From positions 1 through 7,912 of the forward strand of contig RFHX01000276.1 of assembly GCA_003695725.1 (NCBI GenBank): a stretch of 7,912 bases of DNA. The letters are read 5' to 3'. Under the pieces are notes generated by a model, which was not told the DNA's origin, ran no database searches, and was given only the letters and a program-made list of their open reading frames with translations. Position numbers and translations under genes: made by a program. Origin of the DNA: Candidatus Schekmanbacteria bacterium. GTDB lineage: Bacteria > Schekmanbacteria > GWA2-38-11 > J061. Below are positions 1-6,197 of the stretch, piece after piece; position 1 is the first letter of the stretch; each line of letters begins with the position of its first letter.

Positions 1-10
1 CTCTATTGGT

Positions 11-226
11 ATGAAAAATGCATATCAAAAATGTATGAAGGTAGAAGAGATTCATAAAAGATGTATCTATTTTAAAAAAAAGACAGTTTTTAAATGTCTT
101 GGTTTTACAGAGGGAATTAAATTCCCGAGCAGAAAGGAAATTGTTGCTTTTTGTTTGTCAGGAGATTTTGAAAACTGTCCAGTTTACAGAAAAAAAGAAA
201 ATCTGAATGAAGAGAAGAGTAAATAA
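11..226 (+). CDS. Small five-cysteine protein, function unknown (5' end may lie upstream)
   Basis: The frame encodes 71 residues with cysteines at 8, 18, 29, 48 and 56. The C-terminal part reads FCLSGDFENCPVY, a pattern (FC, six or seven residues, CP-aromatic) that I associate with short putative metal- or Fe-S-binding proteins of anaerobes. That association is from memory and gives no function. There is no signal peptide, membrane segment or CXXCH, so it is probably cytoplasmic and is not a c-type cytochrome. The frame has no stop between the window edge and the ATG at 11, so the true start may be further left; Met9 (position 35) is a downstream alternative. Neither ATG has a clear ribosome binding site. 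Its end overlaps the next gene by 20 bases in another frame, which suggests translational coupling and supports it being a real gene of the same operon. It could be a regulator or accessory factor, but nothing seen proves this. Confidence 0.6.
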   Translation: MKNAYQKCMKVEEIHKRCIYFKKKTVFKCLGFTEGIKFPSRKEIVAFCLSGDFENCPVYRKKENLNEEKSK

Positions 227-2189
227 AAATAGAATTGCAGATTTTGAAAAGAGAAAAATTGATTTTGAAAGCATCCTTATATTGTCATCTTTTTTGCTAT
301 TTTTCTTTTTTTCTCCTTTTTCTGTTATTTCAGCAGATGAAATTTTATGTATTGAATGCCATGACATTCCTGAGAAGGACAAGAATATGAATTATGTCCA
401 TCGCGGCATTGACTGTGTAGATTGCCATTCAGATATCTCTTTTTCTGAGGACCCTCACACAAGAAGTAAACTTTCTTCAAGGCAGATATGCGGAAACTGC
501 CATACAAGGGAGTATGAGCTATTACAAAAAAGTGTTCATGGAAAAAAGAAAAGTGCATTCAAATCATATGCCTTGGAATGTTCAGATTGCCATGGTAATC
601 ATTTAATCATTAAAGAGGATGAGAAAAAAGTAAGTGCTATGCGTGTAAAAATACCTTCTATTTGCGCAGAGTGCCATAATAGCGTGAAATTTGTGGAGGT
701 TTCAGGAGGAGTATATTCAAGAAAGGTCTATGTCCAATATGAAAACAGCGTTCATGGTGAATCTTTTGGCAAAGGTGTCTTGGCTGCAGCAATATGCACA
801 GATTGCCATGGCGCCCACAATATAAGGAATCCTGCTGACTACAAATCCACAGTTGCAAGGAATAGTATTGCCCAAACCTGCGGCAACTGCCATTACGGAA
901 TATTTATCAAATATAAAAAGAGTATCCATTATGCGGCTTTGCAGAAAGGAATATCACGTTCACCAGTTTGCACTGACTGCCATGGTATTCACACAATTAC
1001 AAGTATCGAGAATGGTTCTGACTCTGTCATTGATGCTGAAAGGAAGATTGTCTTTGATTCCTGTGTCCGCTGCCACGATGATGTACGGCTTAGCAAAGAA
1101 TATCAGGTTGCACCGCAGAGGGTGTCAAGCTATTTGCAGAGTTATCATGGATTGGCAGCACGGCAAGGAGAAACAACAGTTGCCGACTGTGGGAGTTGTC
1201 ATGGCGTCCATATGGTTTTGCCATCAAGCAATCCTGAATCATATGTCAATAAAAATAATCTTTCAACAACCTGTGGGAAATGCCACCCAAAGGCAAGTGA
1301 AAATTTTGCTTCTGGAGTAATTCATATCACCAAGACGCAGAGTGGCGGAAACGATTCTGAGAAAATACTTTTCTATATAAAATGGATATACATTTTTCTT
1401 ATAATAGTGACTATTTCGGGTATGTTCATTCACAACTTTCTCGACTTCATCCAAAAGATGAAGCTCCATTTTCAAGGAAAACTTCATTCAGAAAAAAGGA
1501 GCGAAGTCTTTTATGAACGACTTAATCTCAATGAAAGAATTCAGCATTTTTTCCTTCTCATCTCTTTCATTTTTCTTGTTGTTACAGGTTTTGCTCTTGT
1601 TTTTCCTGATTCATGGTGGACACTACCATTCCGAATTATTGAAGGAGGTGCTTCTTTGAGGGGATTGATTCATAGAATCGCAGCTGTTTTTCTAATGGGG
1701 ACTGCTCTTTATCATATCTATTTCATTACAGCCACTGAAAGAGGAAGATTCGAGCTTAGAAGTATGCTCCCATCCGATAAGGATTTGAAAGATATGCTTG
1801 CAAACTTTGCTTTTCTGATAGGTTTAAAAAATGAAAAACCAAAGTATGACAGGTTTAATTATATTGAAAAGAGCGAATACTGGGCATTGATATGGGGCAC
1901 AGCCGTGATGGTAATAACCGGACTTATTCTATGGTTTGAAGAGGAAACTTTATTGTTCTTCCCAAAGATTGTAATAGATATTGCTGAACTTGTGCATTAT
2001 TATGAAGCATGGCTTGCCACTTTAGCTATCATTGTTTGGCATATATACTATGTTGTCCTAAATCCTTCAGTCTATCCAATGAATTGGTGTTGGTTAACAG
2101 GAAAGATATCGCTCGATGAAATGAAGGAAGAACATCCTATTGAACTTGAGAAAAGGGAAGAGCTTATTCATATTCAAGAGACAGGATAG
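207..2189 (+). CDS. Fused 11-heme cytochrome c / diheme cytochrome b, CbcL-like quinol dehydrogenase
   Basis: This is a 660-residue two-part protein. After a charged N-terminus, a hydrophobic stretch at 22-42 ending VISA looks like a signal peptide or signal anchor. Residues 48-360 carry 11 CXXCH motifs, starting at 48, 70, 95, 125, 153, 197, 225, 255, 286, 328 and 356. They sit in a repeating CGNCH ... SVHG ... CTDCHGxH pattern, and exactly 11 further histidines are available as distal ligands. A helix at about 389-411 crosses the membrane, a charged linker follows (412-440), then a four-helix cytochrome b domain of the FdnI/HydC type (helices near 444-466, 487-508, 558-577, 597-618). Likely b-heme ligands are H447, H489, H597 and H612. 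The same c/b fusion architecture is known in Geobacter CbcL, an inner-membrane menaquinol oxidation gate for extracellular electron transfer; that role here is inference. The ATG at 207 is the only reasonable start that keeps the signal sequence. It overlaps the upstream gene by 20 bases and has only a weak A-rich leader. Confidence 0.93.
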   Translation: MKRRVNKNRIADFEKRKIDFESILILSSFLLFFFFSPFSVISADEILCIECHDIPEKDKNMNYVHRGIDCVDCHSDISFSEDPHTRSKLSSRQICGNCHTREYELLQKSVHGKKKSAFKSYALECSDCHGNHLIIKEDEKKVSAMRVKIPSICAECHNSVKFVEVSGGVYSRKVYVQYENSVHGESFGKGVLAAAICTDCHGAHNIRNPADYKSTVARNSIAQTCGNCHYGIFIKYKKSIHYAALQKGISRSPVCTDCHGIHTITSIENGSDSVIDAERKIVFDSCVRCHDDVRLSKEYQVAPQRVSSYLQSYHGLAARQGETTVADCGSCHGVHMVLPSSNPESYVNKNNLSTTCGKCHPKASENFASGVIHITKTQSGGNDSEKILFYIKWIYIFLIIVTISGMFIHNFLDFIQKMKLHFQGKLHSEKRSEVFYERLNLNERIQHFFLLISFIFLVVTGFALVFPDSWWTLPFRIIEGGASLRGLIHRIAAVFLMGTALYHIYFITATERGRFELRSMLPSDKDLKDMLANFAFLIGLKNEKPKYDRFNYIEKSEYWALIWGTAVMVITGLILWFEEETLLFFPKIVIDIAELVHYYEAWLATLAIIVWHIYYVVLNPSVYPMNWCWLTGKISLDEMKEEHPIELEKREELIHIQETG

Positions 2190-2191
2190 GA
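2188..2191 (+). promoter_or_regulatory. Ribosome binding site AGGA overlapping the previous stop codon
   Basis: AGGA overlaps the TAG stop of the fused cytochrome gene. It lies 3 bases before the ATG at 2195 and 6 bases before a second, adjacent ATG at 2198. The spacing favours the second ATG, which would shorten the next protein by one residue. The arrangement implies translational coupling. Confidence 0.5.
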
Positions 2192-2194
2192 AAT

Positions 2195-3433
2195 ATGATG
2201 AAAATAGATGAAAAGAACTTTACAATTATTTTGTCATTATTTTTCGTTTTCTTGATTTCAATGAATTCATCTGCAGAAATAAAGTGTACACAATGCCATA
2301 GCGAAAAAAGTATCTTGAAATCCAAGCGAGGAGATAAACTTTATATTGACCTTTCAAGATACACAACATCTGTGCATGGAGATCTATTATGCAGAGATTG
2401 TCATTCAGAGATTGGAGAGGTAAGGAGCTCTCTTGACCATGGGGAAAATGCGAAAGAAGTAAGATGTGAAGACTGCCATGAAGAAGAATATGAAATCTAT
2501 CGAAAAAGCGTTCATGGATGGTCAAAAAAATCACATAAATATTCGCCGCCTTACTGCTCAGATTGTCATGGCACTCACTATATTTCCTGTGTAAGTGATC
2601 CAGACTGCCAGGTTTCTCCTATCAATCAAATAAAAGTATGTATTAAATGCCATGAAGATGAAAATGTCGTAAATGATTACGGTCTTCCATCGATAAGATT
2701 TATTCAGTCTTATGAAAAAAGTGTTCATGGTAAAGCCATAGAAGAAAAGGGATTATTAGTGGCGGCAGTGTGCAGTGATTGTCATGGAGGGCACGGCATA
2801 CGAGAGATAAAAGATATAAATGATGTTGTCTTCAAAAAGGATATAGTTACTATTTGTGGCCGCTGTCACAAACCAATAATGGAAAATTATAAGGCAGGAA
2901 TACATTGGACAGCCTTAAATAATGGAATAGTTGAAAGCCCTTCCTGTATAAATTGTCACGGAGAGCATGAAATCTTGCCTCCAACAGATAAGAAGTCATC
3001 TGTATTTACCGCAAATATTCCATCAACTTGTTCCAAATGTCACGAAAATGAAACTATTTCGTCTGCTTACGGTATACCGTCAGGACGTTTTAAAACATAT
3101 ATGGATAGTTTCCATGGTCTTCTTTTAGAATACGGTGAATTAAAGTCTGCAAACTGCGCAAGCTGTCATGGCGCGCATAAGATTCTTCCTTCAACAAATC
3201 CTGAATCAAGAGTTTATAAAGATAATTTGCCCCATACATGCGGCAAGTGCCACCCCAATGCGGGAGAAAAATTTAAGAATGTAAAGATTCACATTACTGC
3301 TGATAAAGATGTTTCGCCGGGCAAGTATTATATAAGGAAATTTTATGTTTGGTTTATAGGAATACTTGTAACTTTCTTTTTGATTTATGTGGCAATGGAG
3401 CTTTATAGCTATTTCTCTAAGAAGAAGAGCTGA
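2195..3433 (+). CDS. Eleven-heme c-type cytochrome with C-terminal membrane anchor
   Basis: The product has 412 residues. A signal peptide spans about 1-27 (hydrophobic 9-22, then NSSA). Eleven CXXCH motifs start at 31, 66, 91, 121, 149, 193, 221, 251, 279, 321 and 349, in the same SVHG / CxDCHGxH repeat pattern as the c-type half of the upstream fusion. Candidate distal ligands are H61, H82, H107, H128, H178, H200, H237, H258, H307, H328 and H366, again one per heme. A single helix at about 381-403 followed by KKKS anchors the C-terminus, leaving the heme domain in the periplasm. It matches the N-terminal two thirds of the upstream fused protein. The matching cytochrome b follows after 2 bases, so the two probably form a complex equivalent to the fusion: quinol electrons enter through the b subunit and leave through this heme chain. 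An extra cysteine pair, C132 and C138, is not part of any heme motif. The start could be the ATG at 2195 or the one at 2198. Confidence 0.92.
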   Translation: MMKIDEKNFTIILSLFFVFLISMNSSAEIKCTQCHSEKSILKSKRGDKLYIDLSRYTTSVHGDLLCRDCHSEIGEVRSSLDHGENAKEVRCEDCHEEEYEIYRKSVHGWSKKSHKYSPPYCSDCHGTHYISCVSDPDCQVSPINQIKVCIKCHEDENVVNDYGLPSIRFIQSYEKSVHGKAIEEKGLLVAAVCSDCHGGHGIREIKDINDVVFKKDIVTICGRCHKPIMENYKAGIHWTALNNGIVESPSCINCHGEHEILPPTDKKSSVFTANIPSTCSKCHENETISSAYGIPSGRFKTYMDSFHGLLLEYGELKSANCASCHGAHKILPSTNPESRVYKDNLPHTCGKCHPNAGEKFKNVKIHITADKDVSPGKYYIRKFYVWFIGILVTFFLIYVAMELYSYFSKKKS

Positions 3434-3435
3434 CA

Positions 3436-4125
3436 ATGACTAAAGAAAATCAAAAAAGCTTTTCAAGGTTTAATATAATTTTTCGAATTCAGCATATTCT
3501 GCTTATGCTATCGTCTATAGTGCTTGGAGTGTCGGGCTTTGCTTTGCTTTGGCATTCAACCGAAGTTGCAAAGATGATAATAAGCATTGGTGGCGGTTAT
3601 ACAGGAAGGGCTTATATTCACCGTATTGCGGCAATAATTTTGATTTTTGATGGCTTGTGGCATCTGTTATACATTTTATTTTCAAAAGATGCACATAATG
3701 AATTCTTGAAAATTATTCCTTCCTTTTCCGATTTCAAGGAGTTGGCTAAAGCCGTTTCTTATTATCTGTCTAACAATAAGGAGTTTCCAAAGTTCAAGAA
3801 ATTCAATTTTATACAGAAATTCCAGTATTGGGGTGTGGTCTTAGGAATGATGATAATGATTTTAAGCGGTTTGGCGCTCTGGTTTAAAGATATCTCGATG
3901 ATGATTTTACCTAAATGGGCAATGGATGTGCTTTTGACATTGCATGGGCGAGAAGGTTTGCTTGCCTTCTTAGTGCTTTTTTTATGGCACCAGTATAATG
4001 TTCATTTGAATCCATCGGTATTTCCAATGGATAAGATTTGGTTAACAGGAAGGATAAGTGAAGATAGACTTAAAAAAGAACATTATTTAGAATATGAAGA
4101 GATTATTAAAACAAATTTGAATTGA
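3436..4125 (+). CDS. Four-helix diheme cytochrome b membrane subunit (FdnI/HydC-like)
   Basis: The product has 229 residues and four membrane helices near 17-39, 59-82, 131-150 and 168-189, without a signal peptide. Family signatures seen are RIQH (H20), IHRIAA (H62), LWH (H76), then FNFIQKFQYWG before helix 3, LHGREGLLAFLVLFLWHQYNVHLNP (read as H170, H185, H190) and a C-terminal FPM...WLTGRIS...EEI tail. H20, H62, H170 and H185 are the likely ligands of two b hemes, by comparison with formate dehydrogenase gamma subunits. The cytosolic side would hold the N-terminus. It matches the C-terminal domain of the fused protein at 207-2189. It starts 2 bases after the 11-heme cytochrome in a different frame, so it is very likely co-translated and in complex with it. 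The proposed job is oxidation of menaquinol and electron delivery to that cytochrome. No molybdopterin or hydrogenase partner is seen, which argues against a role as a dehydrogenase gamma subunit. Confidence 0.9.
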   Translation: MTKENQKSFSRFNIIFRIQHILLMLSSIVLGVSGFALLWHSTEVAKMIISIGGGYTGRAYIHRIAAIILIFDGLWHLLYILFSKDAHNEFLKIIPSFSDFKELAKAVSYYLSNNKEFPKFKKFNFIQKFQYWGVVLGMMIMILSGLALWFKDISMMILPKWAMDVLLTLHGREGLLAFLVLFLWHQYNVHLNPSVFPMDKIWLTGRISEDRLKKEHYLEYEEIIKTNLN

Positions 4126-4131
4126 AAAGAT

Positions 4132-5208
4132 ATGAAAAATAGGAAAAATAATAGAAAAGATTTACTTTCTTTAAAGTTTATATCTTTGTTCATTTTTTTC
4201 ATCTTTCTCTCGCTATCTGTATATGCTCAGCCAGATGATACCAAATGTCTTGTGTGCCATGGGAAGAAAGGTTTTTCAAATCCCCTTTCTACTGGAAGAA
4301 TTTTAAATCTATATGTAGATGCCAAAGAATTGAGGAAATCGGTACATTCTGAAAAATCCTGTACAGATTGTCATTCTGATGTTCTTTCAATTCCACATCG
4401 CAATGAGATCAACAAGGTAAATTGTGCTGAAAGATGCCATTTTGTTGGCAATCCTTCAGGGGCGCCGGAAACAGTAAAGTATAGTGAGTATTTTCAAAGT
4501 GTCCATGGACAGGCTCTTTTGAAAGGAGTTTCTTCTGCACCTATATGTCAGGATTGTCACGGTAGCCACGATATCTATAAACCTGATAATGAAAATTCAA
4601 AGGTCTCAAGAAAAAATATCCCAAAAACATGCGGTAAATGCCATCTTCAGGAATATGTCGATTTTACTAATTCTGTTCATGGTGAAGCATACCAAAAAGG
4701 GAATCCAGATGTTCCTGTTTGCACAAATTGCCATGGTGAACATAAAATCTTATCTCATGATAATCCCAAATCTACTGTCTATGCAAGCCATATAAGGGAA
4801 ACTTGTTCTGCCTGTCATGAAAAAATGCAAATTATGGAGAAATACGGTGTATCGACTGAACAGGTAGAAACATATGAAGAGAGTTTTCACGGCATAGCCA
4901 ATGAATTTGGAATAAAAACTGCGGCTAATTGTGCAAGCTGTCATGGATATCATAATATCAGGCCTTCATCCGACCCAAAATCTACAATCTATAAGGACAA
5001 CATTCCAAAAACATGCGGTAAATGCCATCCGGGAGCCAATATAAATTTTGCAAAAGGGAAAATGCATATAAATCCCAAGAAAAAAGAATCAGGTATTGTT
5101 TATTATGTGGCACAATCATTCAAGTATCTCACCATTTCTGTAATGCTTGCATTGGTTGCTCACATAATTTTGGATTTGAGAAAAAGACTGAAAAAAACGG
5201 AGTCTTGA
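4132..5208 (+). CDS. Nine-heme c-type cytochrome with one CX3CH site and a C-terminal anchor
   Basis: The product has 358 residues with a signal peptide at about 1-32 (hydrophobic 13-31, VYA before QPDD). Eight CXXCH motifs start at 39, 77, 139, 167, 197, 225, 267 and 295. A ninth site at 98-103 reads CAERCH, a CX3CH variant. Nine non-motif histidines sit at the conserved ligand places (H72, H89, H125, H146, H183, H204, H253, H274, H312), so the count supports CX3CH as a real heme site. One helix at about 325-347 and a basic tail (DLRKRLKK) anchor the C-terminus. It is a shorter paralogue of the cytochromes at 207-2189 and 2195-3433, lacking one two-heme unit after the third site. Its partner is the cytochrome b that follows; the two share a reading frame and are separated only by TGA and one codon. 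The start is 6 bases after the previous stop with a weak GAAAAGA leader. The function is inferred to be periplasmic electron transfer from the b subunit. Confidence 0.92.
   Translation: MKNRKNNRKDLLSLKFISLFIFFIFLSLSVYAQPDDTKCLVCHGKKGFSNPLSTGRILNLYVDAKELRKSVHSEKSCTDCHSDVLSIPHRNEINKVNCAERCHFVGNPSGAPETVKYSEYFQSVHGQALLKGVSSAPICQDCHGSHDIYKPDNENSKVSRKNIPKTCGKCHLQEYVDFTNSVHGEAYQKGNPDVPVCTNCHGEHKILSHDNPKSTVYASHIRETCSACHEKMQIMEKYGVSTEQVETYEESFHGIANEFGIKTAANCASCHGYHNIRPSSDPKSTIYKDNIPKTCGKCHPGANINFAKGKMHINPKKKESGIVYYVAQSFKYLTISVMLALVAHIILDLRKRLKKTES
4621..4645 (+). repeat. 25-base direct repeat within the nine-heme cytochrome gene, copy 1
   Basis: The bases encoding PKTCGKCH here are identical, over 25 positions, to those at 5005-5029. 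They encode heme sites 5 and 9 of the same protein. The identity includes third codon positions, so it may reflect recent duplication or gene conversion between heme-binding units, or simply the same codon choice. Confidence 0.7.
5005..5029 (+). repeat. 25-base direct repeat within the nine-heme cytochrome gene, copy 2
   Basis: This is the second copy of the repeat at 4621-4645, encoding the last heme site (PKTCGKCH). The flanking bases differ. Confidence 0.7.
5199..5202 (+). promoter_or_regulatory. Ribosome binding site GGAG for the third cytochrome b
   Basis: GGAG lies 9 bases before the ATG at 5212, inside the end of the upstream coding region. It is among the better ribosome binding sites in the window. 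It supports independent initiation of the cytochrome b rather than readthrough of the TGA at 5206-5208. Confidence 0.6.
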
Positions 5209-5211
5209 GAT

Positions 5212-6174
5212 ATGGATGATAACAAAAGAGATGACAGTTTCAGCACAGAGAAAAACAAAGAGCTAACTACTCTTAAAGAAACGATAAAAGAGCAGGTTCT
5301 AAATGAATTGAGAGAAAAATACGGCAATGGATTCAAAAAGGATGAGCTCGAAAAGATTGCTTCTCGAATCTTAGAGGATTATGTGGAGATAAAGGATAAA
5401 GTACTTCTTGATTATATCAGAGAAGAGGAAAGAAAAAAAGAGAGAGAAAAAAAAGAAAAACCTGCGGAAGAAGAAAAGGAAGAATTTTTTATTCGTTTTG
5501 GACTAAATTTCAGACTTCAACATATGCTTCTTTTTACAAGTTGTATTGTTCTTATTTTAACAGGAATCCCCGAAAAATTCTATTTTACTTCACCTGCCGC
5601 TTTTTTTATCAACCTTGTGGGAGGAATGAAAACGATAACTTTGATACACAGAATAGGCGCTGCAGGCCTTGTATGTATGTTTCTCTATCACTGCCTAATC
5701 TATACTCCTTTTACTCGTCAGGGCAGAAGCGATTTCATAGAGCTTTTGCCCCGTTGGAAAGATGTGACTGATGTGATTCAGATGATTAAGTATTTTTTCG
5801 GGAAAACAGATGAGAAGCCTAAATTTGGCAGATTCTCTTACATTGAAAAATTCGATTATTGGGCAGTATATTGGGGCTGTATCATAATGATTGGCTCAGG
5901 TTTTTTGATGTGGTTTGAGGTTGAATCAATAAATCTCTTTGGGAAGGTAATAGTAGATATATGTAAAGAAGCGCATAGCGATGAAGGATTGTTATGCACT
6001 CTTGCAATATTGATTTGGCATTTTTACAATGTTCATTTCAATCCTCGAGTTTTCCCAATGAGTTGGGTGTGGTGGAATGGAAAAATATCAAAAGAAGATA
6101 TGATTGAAGAGCATCCTCTTGAATATGAAAAGATTATGATGAAAAGAAATAAAGCAGTAAAGAAAAATGAATAG
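5212..6174 (+). CDS. Diheme cytochrome b with an added charged coiled-coil-like N-terminus
   Basis: The product has 320 residues. Residues 1-90 are highly charged (Lys/Glu rich) and look helical or coiled-coil, with a run near 71-90 made almost only of E, K and R. This part has no counterpart in the other two cytochrome b domains of the cluster. Residues 93-320 are the FdnI/HydC-type domain: helices near 101-120, 143-164, 217-236 and 256-277, with RLQH (H104), LIHRIGA (H146), LYH (H160), EAH (H255), IWH (H270) and NVH (H275). Likely b-heme ligands are H104, H146, H255 and H270. The tail FPMSWVWWNGKIS...EEHPLEYEKI is shared with its paralogues. In this fold the N-terminus is cytoplasmic, so the extension would face the cytoplasm and could bind a protein partner or self-associate; that is inference. 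It follows the nine-heme cytochrome by 3 bases, which points to a quinol-oxidising complex of the two. Confidence 0.9.
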   Translation: MDDNKRDDSFSTEKNKELTTLKETIKEQVLNELREKYGNGFKKDELEKIASRILEDYVEIKDKVLLDYIREEERKKEREKKEKPAEEEKEEFFIRFGLNFRLQHMLLFTSCIVLILTGIPEKFYFTSPAAFFINLVGGMKTITLIHRIGAAGLVCMFLYHCLIYTPFTRQGRSDFIELLPRWKDVTDVIQMIKYFFGKTDEKPKFGRFSYIEKFDYWAVYWGCIIMIGSGFLMWFEVESINLFGKVIVDICKEAHSDEGLLCTLAILIWHFYNVHFNPRVFPMSWVWWNGKISKEDMIEEHPLEYEKIMMKRNKAVKKNE

Positions 6175-6183
6175 ACAAAAAAT

Positions 6184-6194
6184 AGGACAGAGGA
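6184..6194 (+). promoter_or_regulatory. Purine-rich ribosome binding region of the large multiheme cytochrome
   Basis: The 23-base gap before the ATG at 6198 holds two Shine-Dalgarno-like tracts: AGGA at 6184-6187 (10 bases before the start) and AGGA at 6191-6194 (3 bases before). The first has the more usual spacing. Together they fix the start of the last gene. Confidence 0.55.
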
Positions 6195-6197
6195 AAG

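Noticed and set aside
853-1320. Open frame of 155 codons on the + strand inside the fused cytochrome gene
   Set aside because: It lies wholly inside a well-supported gene in another frame, has no coherent domain or CXXCH pattern and no ribosome binding site. It is a shadow frame.
2226-2534. Minus-strand open frame of 102 codons
   Set aside because: It is antisense to the start of the 11-heme cytochrome, with no recognisable features and low-complexity content mirrored from the signal peptide region.
3400-3450. Possible frameshift artefact splitting a fused cytochrome c/b gene
   Set aside because: The two genes are in different frames and only 2 bases apart, so an artefact is conceivable. 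However, the c-type part ends in a typical basic tail after its anchor helix, the b part starts with a proper ATG, and the next c/b pair is split at the same place independently.
4423-4440. CAERCH as a sequencing error in a normal CXXCH
   Set aside because: An error would have to be a clean 3-base insertion, since the frame continues for the whole protein. The count of ligand histidines matches nine hemes.
348-5029. CRISPR-like periodic repeats of the TGYCAT type
   Set aside because: The periodic TGC-CAT and TGT-CAT words are the codons of CXXCH heme motifs. Spacing is irregular and the repeats are coding.
3436-6174. Cytochrome b genes as formate dehydrogenase or hydrogenase gamma subunits
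   Set aside because: The fold is related, but no molybdopterin, Fe-S or hydrogenase subunit is present. Each b gene is paired with a multiheme cytochrome instead.
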